Source: DASPGX01 sp035620375 (lineage in GTDB: Bacteria > Patescibacteriota > Minisyncoccia > 2-02-FULL-40-12 > GWA2-44-9). Taken from it: DNA of 64,000 bases. Below, piece by piece: positions 48,442 through 56,209 of this stretch. Location of the stretch: contig DASPGX010000028.1 in assembly GCA_035620375.1 (NCBI GenBank), positions 10,242 through 74,241 of the forward strand, in the 5' to 3' direction. How positions within the stretch are numbered: the stretch's first letter is position 1; each line of letters opens with the position of its first letter. Both the position numbers and the translations under genes were made by a program. The notes beneath the pieces are model-generated. The model had not been told where the DNA came from and ran no database searches. It saw only the letters and a program-made list of their open reading frames with translations.

Positions 48442-49092
48442 ATGTCAGAGCAGCCCAATCTGGCCGGACAACCGACGACCGAGGAGACCGAAGCGCAGAC
48501 CCCGCCATCCCGTGGCGGGCGTATCGCGTCCGAAGTTTTCGAGTTCATCTGGGAGACGGTCAAGGTCGTCCTCATCGCGCTGGTCATCATCCTGCCGGTG
48601 CGGTACTTCCTTATCCAGCCGTTCTTCGTGAAGGGCGAATCCATGTTCCCGACGTACCACGACAAGGAGTACATCCTCGTGGACAAGTGGACCTACCGGA
48701 CCGCCCGGCCCCAGCGCGGCGACGTCATCGTGTTCAAAGCGCCGACCGACGTGAACGACTACTTCATCAAGCGCATTGTCGGGCTTCCGGGCGAGCGCGT
48801 CGTCGTGCAGAACAACACCGTCCGCGTCTTTAACGCGGAATTCCCCGACGGGTTCACGCTGAACGAGAAGGTCTACCTGCCCGATTCGCATATCACGGAG
48901 GGCACCGATGACCGCCTGCTGGAGGATGACGAGTACTACGTGCTCGGCGACAACCGCCAGCACAGCAGCGACTCGCGTGCGTTCGGACCGGTGCGGCGCG
49001 AGCTGTTCTCCGGCATGTCGTGGCTGCGTCTGTGGCCTCTGGAACGCATTGATTTCCTGGAACGCACCACGTACCCGCCTGTTATCGAGTAA
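48442..49092 (+). CDS. lepB: signal peptidase I
   Basis: The 216-residue type I signal peptidase has an N-terminal cytoplasmic tail and one TM helix (about 38-60). The nucleophile Ser lies in VKGESMFPTYHDKEYILVDK and the general-base Lys in YFIKRIVGLPGERV; box E is LGDNRQHSSDSRAFG. It cleaves signal peptides of exported proteins such as the surface proteins in this window. ATG 48442 was chosen, since the upstream ATG (48418) lies at the expected transcription start behind GATAAT. Confidence 0.95.
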   Translation: MSEQPNLAGQPTTEETEAQTPPSRGGRIASEVFEFIWETVKVVLIALVIILPVRYFLIQPFFVKGESMFPTYHDKEYILVDKWTYRTARPQRGDVIVFKAPTDVNDYFIKRIVGLPGERVVVQNNTVRVFNAEFPDGFTLNEKVYLPDSHITEGTDDRLLEDDEYYVLGDNRQHSSDSRAFGPVRRELFSGMSWLRLWPLERIDFLERTTYPPVIE

Positions 49093-49110
49093 CCTGAAAC
49101 CACTAACCCT

Positions 49111-50415
49111 ATGGGAAAGCGCAAACCGTTGCTGGTCACCCTGCCGGAAGGCATCACCGAAATCGTCCCTGATGACGAGAAGTATTGGCATGCGGTGTTC
49201 CGTAAGGTGAACGGCCTGTTGGCGGACTACAGCTTCATGCGCATCGACCTTGCGCCGCTGGAGCACGCCGACCTGTTCATCCGCGCCTGTGGGTCCGGCG
49301 ACGAGGGCGTGGAAAAGCGCCTGGTCACGACGCGGACGAAGGACGGGGTGACACTGGCACAGCGCTATCAGATGGCGCCGTCGTTCATGCGCGCGTACCT
49401 CCAGCACGGCATGCACGCGCTCGCCCAGCCGGTGAAGATGTTCGCGACGTCGCAAATCGTCCGGCACGGCGCCGACGGCATGCAGTCGGCGCTCAAGCTC
49501 GGCATCCAGACCATCGGCGACGACAACGAGGCGGTGGAAGCGGAGCTCATCTTCCTCGGATGCCGCATCCTGGAGTCGCTCAACCTCGGGCCGTTCACGG
49601 TCCGGATGAACACCATCGGCGACTCGCAGTCCCGCGTCACCTATGCCCGTGCATTGCGGGAGTACTACCGGTCCCGCGGAAAGAAGCTGTGCGCCAAGTG
49701 CCGCTCGTTCCAGCGCGAAAGCATTCTGATGGCGCTGGAATGTACGCAGGAGGAGTGCCGCGACGTGAATAAGGACGCTCCGCAAATCCTTGACCATTTG
49801 AGCGAGGAGGCGCGGGCCCACTTCAAGCGCCTGCTGGAGTTTTTGGACGAGGGCAAGGTGCCGTACATCCTGGAACCGTACCTGGTGCGGCATGAGGACT
49901 ATGCGGCGAAGACCGTGTTTGAATTCGTGCTGGACGGTGAGCCCGACGCGGAGGGCAAGCCCACCGACGGGAAGACCGTCATCAAGGGCGGGCGCTTTGA
50001 CCGGCTCTCGGACCTCATCGGCGGTTCGCGCAACCTGCCGGCAGCGGGATGGTCGTTGGACGTCCGCGCGCTGGTGGACCGGCTCATCGCCAGGAACGCC
50101 GCGGTTCCCGAGCTCGGCGGCCGGCCCAAGGTGTTCCTGTCCCAGCTTGGCGAGGCGGCCAAGCGCAAGTCGCTCATGCTCTTTGAGGAAATCCGCAAGT
50201 CGGGCATCGACGTGCGATACTCGTTGAGCCGCGACACCATCAAGGGCCAGCTCCGTATGGCGGCGAAGCTCGGCGTCCGGTACGCGCTCATCTTCGGGCA
50301 GAAGGAAGCGCTGGAAGGAACCGTCATCGTCCGCGAAGTGGAGACCGGTATTCAGGAAACCATTCCGCAGGAGAAAATCATCGACGCGCTCAAGAAGCGC
50401 CTGAAGTCCAAATGA
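49111..50415 (+). CDS. hisS: histidyl-tRNA synthetase-like protein, divergent motif 2
   Basis: The 434-residue protein is recognisably HisRS. It has the HisA-type segment EPYLVRHEDYAAKTVFEFVL (for LVRGLDYYTGTVFE, catalytic Arg kept), VIKGGRFDRLSDLIGGSRNL (for GGRYDxL) and a C-terminal anticodon-binding domain (about 325-434; KVFLSQLGEAAKRKSLMLFE). The motif 2 FRYERPQxGRxRxF loop is replaced by ATSQIVRHGADGMQSALKLG, and a CxxC...C pair (CAKC, CTQEEC) is inserted. It is probably the housekeeping enzyme in a very diverged form; a paralogue elsewhere cannot be excluded. It overlaps the HIT gene by 4 nt. Confidence 0.8.
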   Translation: MGKRKPLLVTLPEGITEIVPDDEKYWHAVFRKVNGLLADYSFMRIDLAPLEHADLFIRACGSGDEGVEKRLVTTRTKDGVTLAQRYQMAPSFMRAYLQHGMHALAQPVKMFATSQIVRHGADGMQSALKLGIQTIGDDNEAVEAELIFLGCRILESLNLGPFTVRMNTIGDSQSRVTYARALREYYRSRGKKLCAKCRSFQRESILMALECTQEECRDVNKDAPQILDHLSEEARAHFKRLLEFLDEGKVPYILEPYLVRHEDYAAKTVFEFVLDGEPDAEGKPTDGKTVIKGGRFDRLSDLIGGSRNLPAAGWSLDVRALVDRLIARNAAVPELGGRPKVFLSQLGEAAKRKSLMLFEEIRKSGIDVRYSLSRDTIKGQLRMAAKLGVRYALIFGQKEALEGTVIVREVETGIQETIPQEKIIDALKKRLKSK

Positions 50416-50756
50416 TTGACGACGTGTTCTGCAAGATTCTGAACGGCGAAATGAAAGGAGAGTTCGTGTATCGTGATGACGAGGTGGCGGTGCTCAAAGA
50501 TATCCGTCCCCAGGCTCCCGTTCACCTTCTGGTCATGCCGGTGAAGCACTATTCGGGAATCGGCGATTTCCTGGAACACGACGGTCCGGTGCTGGAGAAA
50601 CTTCTGCGGGTGGCGGACCGGGTGGCGGGCGAACAGGGACTGGAGAAAGGATACCGGCTCATCATCAACGAAGGCGATGACGGCGGAAAACTGGTTCCGC
50701 ATCTGCACCTTCACCTTCTTGGCGGCAAGCGTCTGGGGGCGAAAATTGTCGGATAG
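50412..50756 (+). CDS. HIT-family nucleotide hydrolase/transferase (HinT-like)
   Basis: The 114-residue protein begins DDVFCKILNGEMKGEFVYRD and has the histidine triad HLHLHLLGG preceded by KLVPH. HinT-type enzymes hydrolyse purine nucleotide phosphoramidates, including aminoacyl-AMP adducts. Its ATGA overlap with hisS fits a scavenging role next to a synthetase (inference). Confidence 0.92.
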   Translation: MIDDVFCKILNGEMKGEFVYRDDEVAVLKDIRPQAPVHLLVMPVKHYSGIGDFLEHDGPVLEKLLRVADRVAGEQGLEKGYRLIINEGDDGGKLVPHLHLHLLGGKRLGAKIVG

Positions 50757-50851
50757 GATGAGAGTTTACAGCTTATAGTTCGGAAGGACGGCCTTTCTGG
50801 CTACAAGCTGCAAGCTATCAGCTTCAGCATTCATAGAAGGGAGGTACCATC

Positions 50852-51118
50852 ATGGTAGAAGTCAAAAGAAAACCCAACGAATCCACCGGCAGTTTGCTCC
50901 GCCGGTTCTCCCGCTTCGTTCAGCAGAGCGGCGTTTTGCTGCGCGCCAAGAAGCAGAAGTTCCGCACCAAAAAGATGACGGAGCGCCAGGAGCGCAATGC
51001 GGCAATCATGGGCATGCACCTGCAGAAGCTCCGCGAGAATCTCCAGAAGCTCGGCAAGTACGACGAAGACACCTTCAACGAAGCAAAGCGCCGGATGAAG
51101 CAGGAAATAGAACTGTAA
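50852..51118 (+). CDS. rpsU: 30S ribosomal protein bS21
   Basis: An 88-residue basic protein, with MVEVKRKPNESTGSLLRRFS followed by VQQSGVLLRAKKQKF, matching bS21 extended at the C-terminus as in other CPR. GGGAGG lies 8-9 nt before the ATG. The 95-nt gap upstream (50757-50851) contains short imperfect inverted stretches (CAGCTTATAG, GCTATCAGC) but no clear promoter. Confidence 0.92.
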   Translation: MVEVKRKPNESTGSLLRRFSRFVQQSGVLLRAKKQKFRTKKMTERQERNAAIMGMHLQKLRENLQKLGKYDEDTFNEAKRRMKQEIEL

Positions 51119-51119
51119 T

Positions 51120-51614
51120 ATGCTCAAAGACACGCTCAAGGACGACATGAAGGCGGCGATGAAGTCGGGCGACGCAAGGGCGAAGTCAACCATCGCCATG
51201 TTGCTGTCCGCGGTGAAGAACCGCGAGCTGGACAAGCGCTCCAAGCTCGCCAAGGCGGGGACGCCCGACGCGGAACTGGACGCCTCCAGCGCGCTGACGG
51301 ACGAAGAGGTCGTGGAGGTCATCGGCAGCGAAATCAAAAAGCGCAAGGAATCCATCGCGACGTTCGAACAGGCCGGCCGCGCTGAACTCGCTGAAGGCGA
51401 AAAGGCGGAGATGGAGGTCCTGGTCAAATATCTGCCCGAACAGATGGGAGAGGACGAAGTCCGCAAGCTCGTCACCGAGGCCGTCGCCGAAACGGGCGCC
51501 GCTACGCCAAAGGATATGGGCAAGGTCATGGCGAAAGTAAGCCCGAAGACGAAAGGACGTTTTGACGGTTCCCGCCTCGCCGAACTCGTAAAAGAATCGC
51601 TAATGGCAAAGTAA
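51120..51614 (+). CDS. yqeY: GatB/YqeY domain protein
   Basis: The 164-residue protein starts MLKDTLKDDMKAAMKSGDAR with LSAVKNRELDKR, EEVVEVIGSEIKKRKESIATFEQAGR (about 62-87), VLVKYLPEQMGEDEV and KDMGKVMAKVSPKTKGRFDG. This is a typical YqeY, the stand-alone tail domain of GatB that is thought to act on tRNA. It lies 1 nt after the rpsU stop, a common pairing. Confidence 0.93.
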   Translation: MLKDTLKDDMKAAMKSGDARAKSTIAMLLSAVKNRELDKRSKLAKAGTPDAELDASSALTDEEVVEVIGSEIKKRKESIATFEQAGRAELAEGEKAEMEVLVKYLPEQMGEDEVRKLVTEAVAETGAATPKDMGKVMAKVSPKTKGRFDGSRLAELVKESLMAK

Positions 51615-51622
51615 GAATGGCA

Positions 51623-51653
51623 AATGGCGAACGGTATTTCGGACTTCGCCATT
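51623..51653 (+). terminator. hairpin between yqeY and ybeY
   Basis: AATGGCGAA (51623-51631) pairs with TTCGCCATT (51645-51653), 9 bp; ACTCTTACTTCTTACTTTC follows. A weak terminator or a leader structure. Confidence 0.45.
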
Positions 51654-51678
51654 CGGAACTCTTACTTCTTACTTTCGC

Positions 51679-52137
51679 TTGAGCGAGTTTGACCTCGTAT
51701 TCCGCGACCTGACCCGGAAGCGGGACCCGGTTCTGCGCCGGGCTCTTGTGGTACGCGCATTGCGCGCGGCCTCGGGCGCGCTCCGTGTGCCACGCGGCAT
51801 CACGGCGGAGATTGCCGTCACGGTTGTCGGGCCGCGGCGGATGCGTTCGCTGAACCGGAAATGGCGGAAGGTGGACAATCCGACCGATGTATTGGCTTTT
51901 CCACTTCATCCGCGCACGCCGAAAGGCTATACTTCGGTATCATTGGGGGATATCTTCATCTGTCCCGATGTGGTGCGGCTCAAAGCCCGTCAGGCGGGAA
52001 ATCCGTACTCCGGGCAGGCGAAGTGGTCGCTGGTGCACGGCATTCTGCATCTGGCCGGTTATGACCACGAGAAAAGCACGGCCGCGGCAAAGCGGATGGA
52101 GGCGCAGGAGCGGAAGATTTTAAGAAGCCTAAAGTAG
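51679..52137 (+). CDS. ybeY: endoribonuclease YbeY
   Basis: The 152-residue metal-dependent RNase matures the 16S 3' end and takes part in ribosome quality control. The zinc signature HGILHLAGYDHE (Hx3Hx5H) and SLGDIFICPDVV and NPTDVLAFPL are intact. The start is TTG 51679; no good SD is visible. Confidence 0.93.
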   Translation: MSEFDLVFRDLTRKRDPVLRRALVVRALRAASGALRVPRGITAEIAVTVVGPRRMRSLNRKWRKVDNPTDVLAFPLHPRTPKGYTSVSLGDIFICPDVVRLKARQAGNPYSGQAKWSLVHGILHLAGYDHEKSTAAAKRMEAQERKILRSLK

Positions 52138-52147
52138 GATGCGAACT

Positions 52148-52245
52148 GTTTGCCCAAGTCCAAGGCGTGAGCGAGCATCGGAGCGAGTCGTACCTGGAGG
52201 TACGGCGAGCGAGAAGCACAGCGGCAACGCAGGAATTGGGCAAAC
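52148..52245 (-). repeat. ~100-bp dispersed palindromic repeat, copy B
   Basis: Terminal inverted repeats GTTTGCCCAAGTCC (52148-52161) and GGAATTGGGCAAAC (52232-52245) flank an inner GTACCTGGAGGTAC palindrome. In reverse complement it aligns with 344-443. It fills the gap between ybeY and ftsA. Confidence 0.75.
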
Positions 52246-52305
52246 CTGAAAGGCGCGATGCCGTCCGGATTTGAGGGACGGCTGCGCAGGCGCATTCCGG
52301 GAACC

Positions 52306-53547
52306 ATGGCACAACATCACATCATCTGCGGCATAGATATCGGCAATACTCAGACGAAAGTCGTCGTCGCCAAGCCGTCCCAGGACGGTTCGCGTCCGCA
52401 GATTATCGGCGTCGGTACGGCATCTTCCACGAGCGCCGTCCGGAACAGCGTTATCGTGGACATGCAGGAGGCGACGAATAATCTTCGTCTCGCCATTCAC
52501 CAAGCCGAGCAGATGGCCAGCGTTCCGGTCCAGCGCGCGTATCTTGCCGTCAGCGGCGACCACATCCGTTCGCAGATTTCCCGCGGAGTCGTCGCCGTTT
52601 CCCGCGCGGACCAGGAGATTTCGCAGAGCGATGTTGACCGCGTCATCCAGGCGGCATCGGCGCTGAACCTGCCGCCGAACCGCCGCGTCATTCACACCAT
52701 CCCGCGCGAATTCATCGTGGATGAGCGCGATTCCGTGCGCGACCCCGTCGGCATGAAGGGCGTCAGGCTCGAAGTGGACGTGCACATCGTGGACGGATTT
52801 GACCCGCACCTGCAGAAGCATCAGCGCTGCGTGCAGGAGCAGGGCATCCAGGTCGCGGAAATGGTCTATGCGCCGCTGGCCGCCTCGCTGACCGCCCTGG
52901 ACCGACACCAGAAGGAATTCGGCGTCGTGCATCTGGATTTCGGCGGCGCGACGGCGTCGCTGTCGGTATTCCATGAGGGCGAGCTCATCCATACGGCGGT
53001 GCTTCCCATCGGGTCCCGGCATATCACGAACGACCTGGCGGTGCTGTTGCGCACCTCGCCCGACAACGCGGAGCGGGTGAAGCTGGAACTGGGAACGACA
53101 GGAGAGGCCGACGACCGCAGGCGCCGCGACCAGCTGGATTTGTCCCAGTACGTCGGCGAGGACCTGCAGGTTCCGCGCCGGACATTCGTCGGCGCCATTG
53201 ACGCGCGCATGGACGAGCTCATGGAGAAGGTCCGCGACGAACTCAAGAAATCGGGGATGTCAGGACAGCTGCCGTCAGGCGTCGTCGTCTCCGGCGGCGG
53301 TTCGTTGCTTCCGGGATTCGCGCTCCGCGTCCGGGACGAGGCGCGCCTTGCGGTCCGCGCGGTCCGTCCGATGAACGTGGATGCGGCCGTCGATGCGGTA
53401 TTGGACCCTGCATACACGGTTGCGCTGGGCCTTGTCGTCTGGGGATTCGGCCGCGAAGAGGACCGTATCGGCCGTCAGGGGCCAAAGATGGCCGCGCCGG
53501 AGTGGATGAAGAAGTCGTTCTCCTGGCTCAAAAACTTCGCGCCGTAG
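52306..53547 (+). CDS. ftsA: cell division protein FtsA
   Basis: The 413-residue actin-like ATPase links FtsZ to the membrane. It has IICGIDIGNTQTKVVVA (phosphate 1), AYLAVSGDHIRSQISRGVVA, VVHLDFGGATASLSVFHEGEL (phosphate 2 region), GVVVSGGGSLLPGF (adenosine motif) and a C-terminal amphipathic membrane-targeting helix PEWMKKSFSWLKNF. ATG 52306 was chosen because homology starts with the following residues; the longer frame enters the repeat region. Confidence 0.93.
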   Translation: MAQHHIICGIDIGNTQTKVVVAKPSQDGSRPQIIGVGTASSTSAVRNSVIVDMQEATNNLRLAIHQAEQMASVPVQRAYLAVSGDHIRSQISRGVVAVSRADQEISQSDVDRVIQAASALNLPPNRRVIHTIPREFIVDERDSVRDPVGMKGVRLEVDVHIVDGFDPHLQKHQRCVQEQGIQVAEMVYAPLAASLTALDRHQKEFGVVHLDFGGATASLSVFHEGELIHTAVLPIGSRHITNDLAVLLRTSPDNAERVKLELGTTGEADDRRRRDQLDLSQYVGEDLQVPRRTFVGAIDARMDELMEKVRDELKKSGMSGQLPSGVVVSGGGSLLPGFALRVRDEARLAVRAVRPMNVDAAVDAVLDPAYTVALGLVVWGFGREEDRIGRQGPKMAAPEWMKKSFSWLKNFAP

Positions 53548-53549
53548 AG

Positions 53550-53602
53550 TTATCCACATCCTTGTACACAGTCTGTTATGCGCGGTTTGCGCGCGTTTTT
53601 TT
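53550..53602 (+). terminator. ftsA-ftsZ spacer: DnaA-box sequence and weak terminator
   Basis: TTATCCACA (53550-53558) is a perfect DnaA-box match directly after the ftsA stop. A 5-bp GCGCG/CGCGC stem (53580-53594) followed by T7 (53596-53602) may reduce read-through into ftsZ. Confidence 0.5.
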
Positions 53603-53626
53603 ATTGTGATAGACCGCAGGTGAACC

Positions 53627-54796
53627 ATGACGCAGATAAGGCCTCAATTCGAGACATTCGCGCGCATTAAGGTGTGCGGCGTCGGCGGGTCGGGAAATAA
53701 CGCGCTGATGCGGATGATTGAATCGCGCATTCAGGGCGTTGAATTCATCGCCATTAATACCGACGCGCAGGCCCTGCACAACAACCCGGCCTCGGTGAAA
53801 GTGCACGTCGGCCGGTCGCTTACGCGCGGACTGGGCGCGGGCATGAACGCGGAAATCGGCCGCCAGGCGGCGATTGATACGAAGGAAGACATCCAGGCAG
53901 CGCTCAAGGGCGCGGACATGGTGTTCATCGCGTGCGGCCTGGGAGGCGGCACGGGCACCGGCGCCTCGCCCGTGGTCGCGGACATCGCGCGCGAGCTCGG
54001 CGCGTTGGTCGTCGCGGTGGTGACGAAACCGTTCCTCTTTGAGGGCGCCCAGCGCATGCGGGTCGCCGAAGAGGGCCTGAACATCCTCAAGGACAAGGTG
54101 GATTCGCTCATCACTATTCCGAATGACCGCATCCTCTCCATCATCGACCGGAACACGCCCATGACGCAGGCATTCCAAATCGTGGACGACGTGCTCCGGC
54201 AGGGCGTCCAGGGCATCTCGGACCTCATCACGGACCATTCGCTCATCAACCTGGACTTCGCGGACGTCAAAGCCGTCATGCTCAATTCGGGCCCGGCGCT
54301 CATGGGCATCGGCCTGGCGACAGGAGACGACCGCGCCATTGAGGCGGCAAAGCAGGCGATTTCCTCCCCGCTGGTTGAGGTATCCATAGAAGGTGCCAAA
54401 GGAGTCCTGCTGAACGTTTCCGGCGGTGCCGACCTGACCATGTCCGAAGTCAACGACGCGGCGCGGGTCATCACCGAGCACGTGGACCGCGACGCGAAAA
54501 TCATCTTCGGTGCCGGCATCACGGAGAAGCTTAAGAAGGGCGAGGTGAAGGTCACCGTGGTCGCAACCGGATTTTCGGGCGATTATCAGCCCTCCGCGCG
54601 GACGGTGGTTGCCGGCGGCTCCTCCCCGGCGCCCGACACGGACTATCTGCGTGCCGAACGGCCGTCGTTCCAGCCGGCCGCGGCTCCTCAGCGTCCCAAC
54701 GGAGGCGAGCAGCCCCGTAGGCAGATAGTGGACGAGAAGGCGACGGATGAATTCGACATCGATATTCCGGCGTTCATCAGGCGAAAAATGAGGTAG
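53627..54796 (+). CDS. ftsZ: cell division protein FtsZ
   Basis: The 389-residue tubulin-like GTPase forms the Z-ring. Signatures are KVCGVGGSGNNALMRM, GLGGGTGTGASPVVADIA (GTP loop), the synergy-loop region VMLNSGPALMGIGLA and a disordered linker. The conserved C-terminal peptide DIDIPAFIRRKMR binds FtsA and other partners. AGGTGA lies about 5 nt upstream of the ATG. The N-terminus has a 10-residue extension without special features. Confidence 0.97.
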   Translation: MTQIRPQFETFARIKVCGVGGSGNNALMRMIESRIQGVEFIAINTDAQALHNNPASVKVHVGRSLTRGLGAGMNAEIGRQAAIDTKEDIQAALKGADMVFIACGLGGGTGTGASPVVADIARELGALVVAVVTKPFLFEGAQRMRVAEEGLNILKDKVDSLITIPNDRILSIIDRNTPMTQAFQIVDDVLRQGVQGISDLITDHSLINLDFADVKAVMLNSGPALMGIGLATGDDRAIEAAKQAISSPLVEVSIEGAKGVLLNVSGGADLTMSEVNDAARVITEHVDRDAKIIFGAGITEKLKKGEVKVTVVATGFSGDYQPSARTVVAGGSSPAPDTDYLRAERPSFQPAAAPQRPNGGEQPRRQIVDEKATDEFDIDIPAFIRRKMR

Positions 54797-54960
54797 AACT
54801 CCGCGGAGATATCCTTGTGCGGGCACGAATCAACAAGCCCCCGTCGGGGCTTTGTTGTTCTCCTTCTCGCTTCCGGCATTGCTATGTCTCGGCTGCGAAA
54901 GTCCCTTACAAGGACATCCCCGCGCCGTTCAATCGGCGTCGGGGAGGGTGAGGTGTACTG
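54797..54960 (+). ncRNA. possible structured RNA / 3' UTR downstream of ftsZ
   Basis: This 164-nt stretch has no gene but several nested helices. A closing helix TCCTTGT (54812-54818)/ACAAGGA (54908-54914) is one. A terminator-like hairpin CAACAA-GCCCC/GGGGC-TTGTTG (54831-54857) is another. A strong CCCCG-CGCCG/CGGCG-CGGGG stem (54918-54944) is the third. It does not match SRP, tmRNA, RNase P or 6S by eye. It could simply be an ftsZ terminator region. Confidence 0.3.
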
Positions 54961-54966
54961 AATGTA

Positions 54967-54987
54967 GCCCGCCAAGGCGGGCCTTTT
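54967..54987 (+). terminator. intrinsic terminator
   Basis: The stem GCCCGCC (54967-54973)/GGCGGGC (54976-54982) is followed by CTTTT. Confidence 0.7.
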
Positions 54988-55014
54988 GACGGCTCATCTG
55001 ATGAGCCGTTAAAA
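54984..55014. repeat. AACGGCTCAY hairpin family, copy 3
   Basis: TTTTGACGGCTCAT (54984-54997) and ATGAGCCGTTAAAA (55001-55014) form a 14-bp stem with one G-T pair and loop CTG, flanked by T and A runs. Same core as copies at 7556-7602 and 39269-39307. Confidence 0.75.
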
Positions 55015-55030
55015 AATAAGAAACAAAAAT

Positions 55031-55063
55031 GCGTTCGTGCCGGTTGGGGGTCGGCACGAACGC
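55031..55063 (-). terminator. terminator of the three-gene minus operon
   Basis: A perfect 12-bp stem (55031-55042 with 55052-55063) is followed on the minus strand by ATTTTTG. Confidence 0.75.
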
Positions 55064-55077
55064 GTTGGGAGAGCTGT

Positions 55078-55368
55078 TCAGAACGCTCCGGTCATGCGGG
55101 CGAGGGTCAGGGCGGCGACGAGCGAAACGCCCGTGCCGGTGATGACCGCGTATCCGAGCAGGCCGGCGTCCGGCCGGTTTGCCCGCTTCGCCATGACTGC
55201 GATGACCAGCGCCAGAGGACCGCTCGGGAGTCCGAAAGCGACCAGGAAGGCGCTATCGGAGATGAGTCCGACGGCGCAGAGGAGTACGCACAGGATGCGT
55301 ACTATCACAACCTGCGTGAACAGGCTGCCCGGCTTTCCGTCGGTGCCCGACGTCGTCTGCTCGCTCAC
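55078..55368 (-). CDS. small three-TM protein (96 aa)
   Basis: Not recognised. A polar N-terminus is followed by three hydrophobic segments (about 20-36, 42-60, 72-92). The start is GTG 55368; no SD is seen, so the start is uncertain. It is last in a three-gene minus-strand set with its own terminator. Confidence 0.5.
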   Translation of the reverse strand: MSEQTTSGTDGKPGSLFTQVVIVRILCVLLCAVGLISDSAFLVAFGLPSGPLALVIAVMAKRANRPDAGLLGYAVITGTGVSLVAALTLARMTGAF

Positions 55369-55381
55369 GTTCGCGTGCCGT

Positions 55382-55717
55382 TCAGTGAACGTATGCCCGC
55401 GGGGTCTGCGGTGCGGGCACGTCGATTTCCTGCACGACCAGCGACACCGTTCCGGTCATCCCGTACGCCGCGAGGGCTTCACGGACCAGGGCGGTGATGT
55501 TCTTGTACGTGTCCGAGTTCAGCTGACGGGGGGCGCTCGCTTCCACGATGACGCCGTACCCCAGCACGGCGCTCCGGTGGGCGATGGCCTGCAGGGGAAG
55601 GCCGTTCACGGGGATGACCTGACCGCGGTCCATGGAGTCCCTGACGACCGGACCGATGCCCTCGGTCTCGGTCTTCAGACTGTCGGCCTCGATGCCGATC
55701 CACAACGACTTGCTCAT
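55382..55717 (-). CDS. hypothetical soluble protein (111 aa)
   Basis: Not recognised. The compact alpha/beta sequence starts MSKSLWIGIEADSLKTETEG and ends IDVPAPQTPRAYVH, without membrane segments. GGAGG lies 4 nt before ATG 55717. It lies between two small membrane-protein genes (10 and 13 nt gaps), so all three are probably one operon. Confidence 0.55.
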   Translation of the reverse strand: MSKSLWIGIEADSLKTETEGIGPVVRDSMDRGQVIPVNGLPLQAIAHRSAVLGYGVIVEASAPRQLNSDTYKNITALVREALAAYGMTGTVSLVVQEIDVPAPQTPRAYVH

Positions 55718-55727
55718 GCGGCCTCCT

Positions 55728-55988
55728 TCAGAAGTTCCCGGCTGCCCAGCCGCTCAAGACCCAGATGGCGGCGATGGTTGCCAGGATGGTTATGGCGAGC
55801 ACCGCCCCTGACGGGACGCGCTCACAAATGGTGTCCAGGACCGTCTCCGCGCGGTCGCTCCACGTGGGCGCGGGCATCGGCCGGGCCTTCCCGTGCCAGG
55901 GGAAGTTCCCCGTGAGCACTTTCGCGCGGCCCTCGGTGGGCGATCGTCGCCAGTCGCGGTGCAGGGGAGTGAAGGTTCCGTACTCCAT
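55728..55988 (-). CDS. small C-terminally anchored protein (86 aa)
   Basis: Not recognised. A polar N-terminal part of about 55 residues is followed by one TM helix (about 61-82) and a short end. Promoter TTGATG-17-TATAAT lies at 56049-56021 on the minus strand. First gene of the three-gene set. Confidence 0.5.
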   Translation of the reverse strand: MEYGTFTPLHRDWRRSPTEGRAKVLTGNFPWHGKARPMPAPTWSDRAETVLDTICERVPSGAVLAITILATIAAIWVLSGWAAGNF

Positions 55989-56020
55989 GTCCGCTTAGCC
56001 TTTCTTTTCAACGATGTACT

Positions 56021-56049
56021 ATTATACAACACATCCACCGAATCATCAA
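56021..56049 (-). promoter_or_regulatory. promoter of the three-gene minus operon
   Basis: TTGATG (56049-56044), 17 bp, TATAAT (56026-56021) on the minus strand. Confidence 0.7.
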
Positions 56050-56100
56050 GGTCCCGGTTTTCGCCTATCCTCTCGCTTTTCGTACGCTTCGTTATCAACA

Positions 56101-56194
56101 TTGCGGACCACCGGAACCGGGGCGTATAATGAAGTCCCTCAAAGGGGTATATTACCCGGAACAACTCTTTGACGACCACGCAAGGGCGTGGTCG
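56101..56194 (+). promoter_or_regulatory. nrdJ promoter and leader hairpin
   Basis: TTGCGG (56101-56106), 18 bp, TATAAT (56125-56130). The predicted leader (about 56137-56209) holds a 9-bp hairpin CGACCACGC/GCGTGGTCG with loop AAGG (56173-56194). No B12-riboswitch core is present. Confidence 0.6.
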
Positions 56195-56209
56195 CAACAT
56201 CCTCACCGG

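Noticed and set aside
54688..54975. 95-codon minus-strand frame overlapping the ftsZ end
   Set aside because: It overlaps conserved ftsZ coding sequence and the structured gap, and has no SD, promoter or recognisable product.
56131..56209. possible B12 riboswitch before nrdJ
   Set aside because: The leader is only about 73 nt and has no B12-box core. A single hairpin does not make a cobalamin aptamer.
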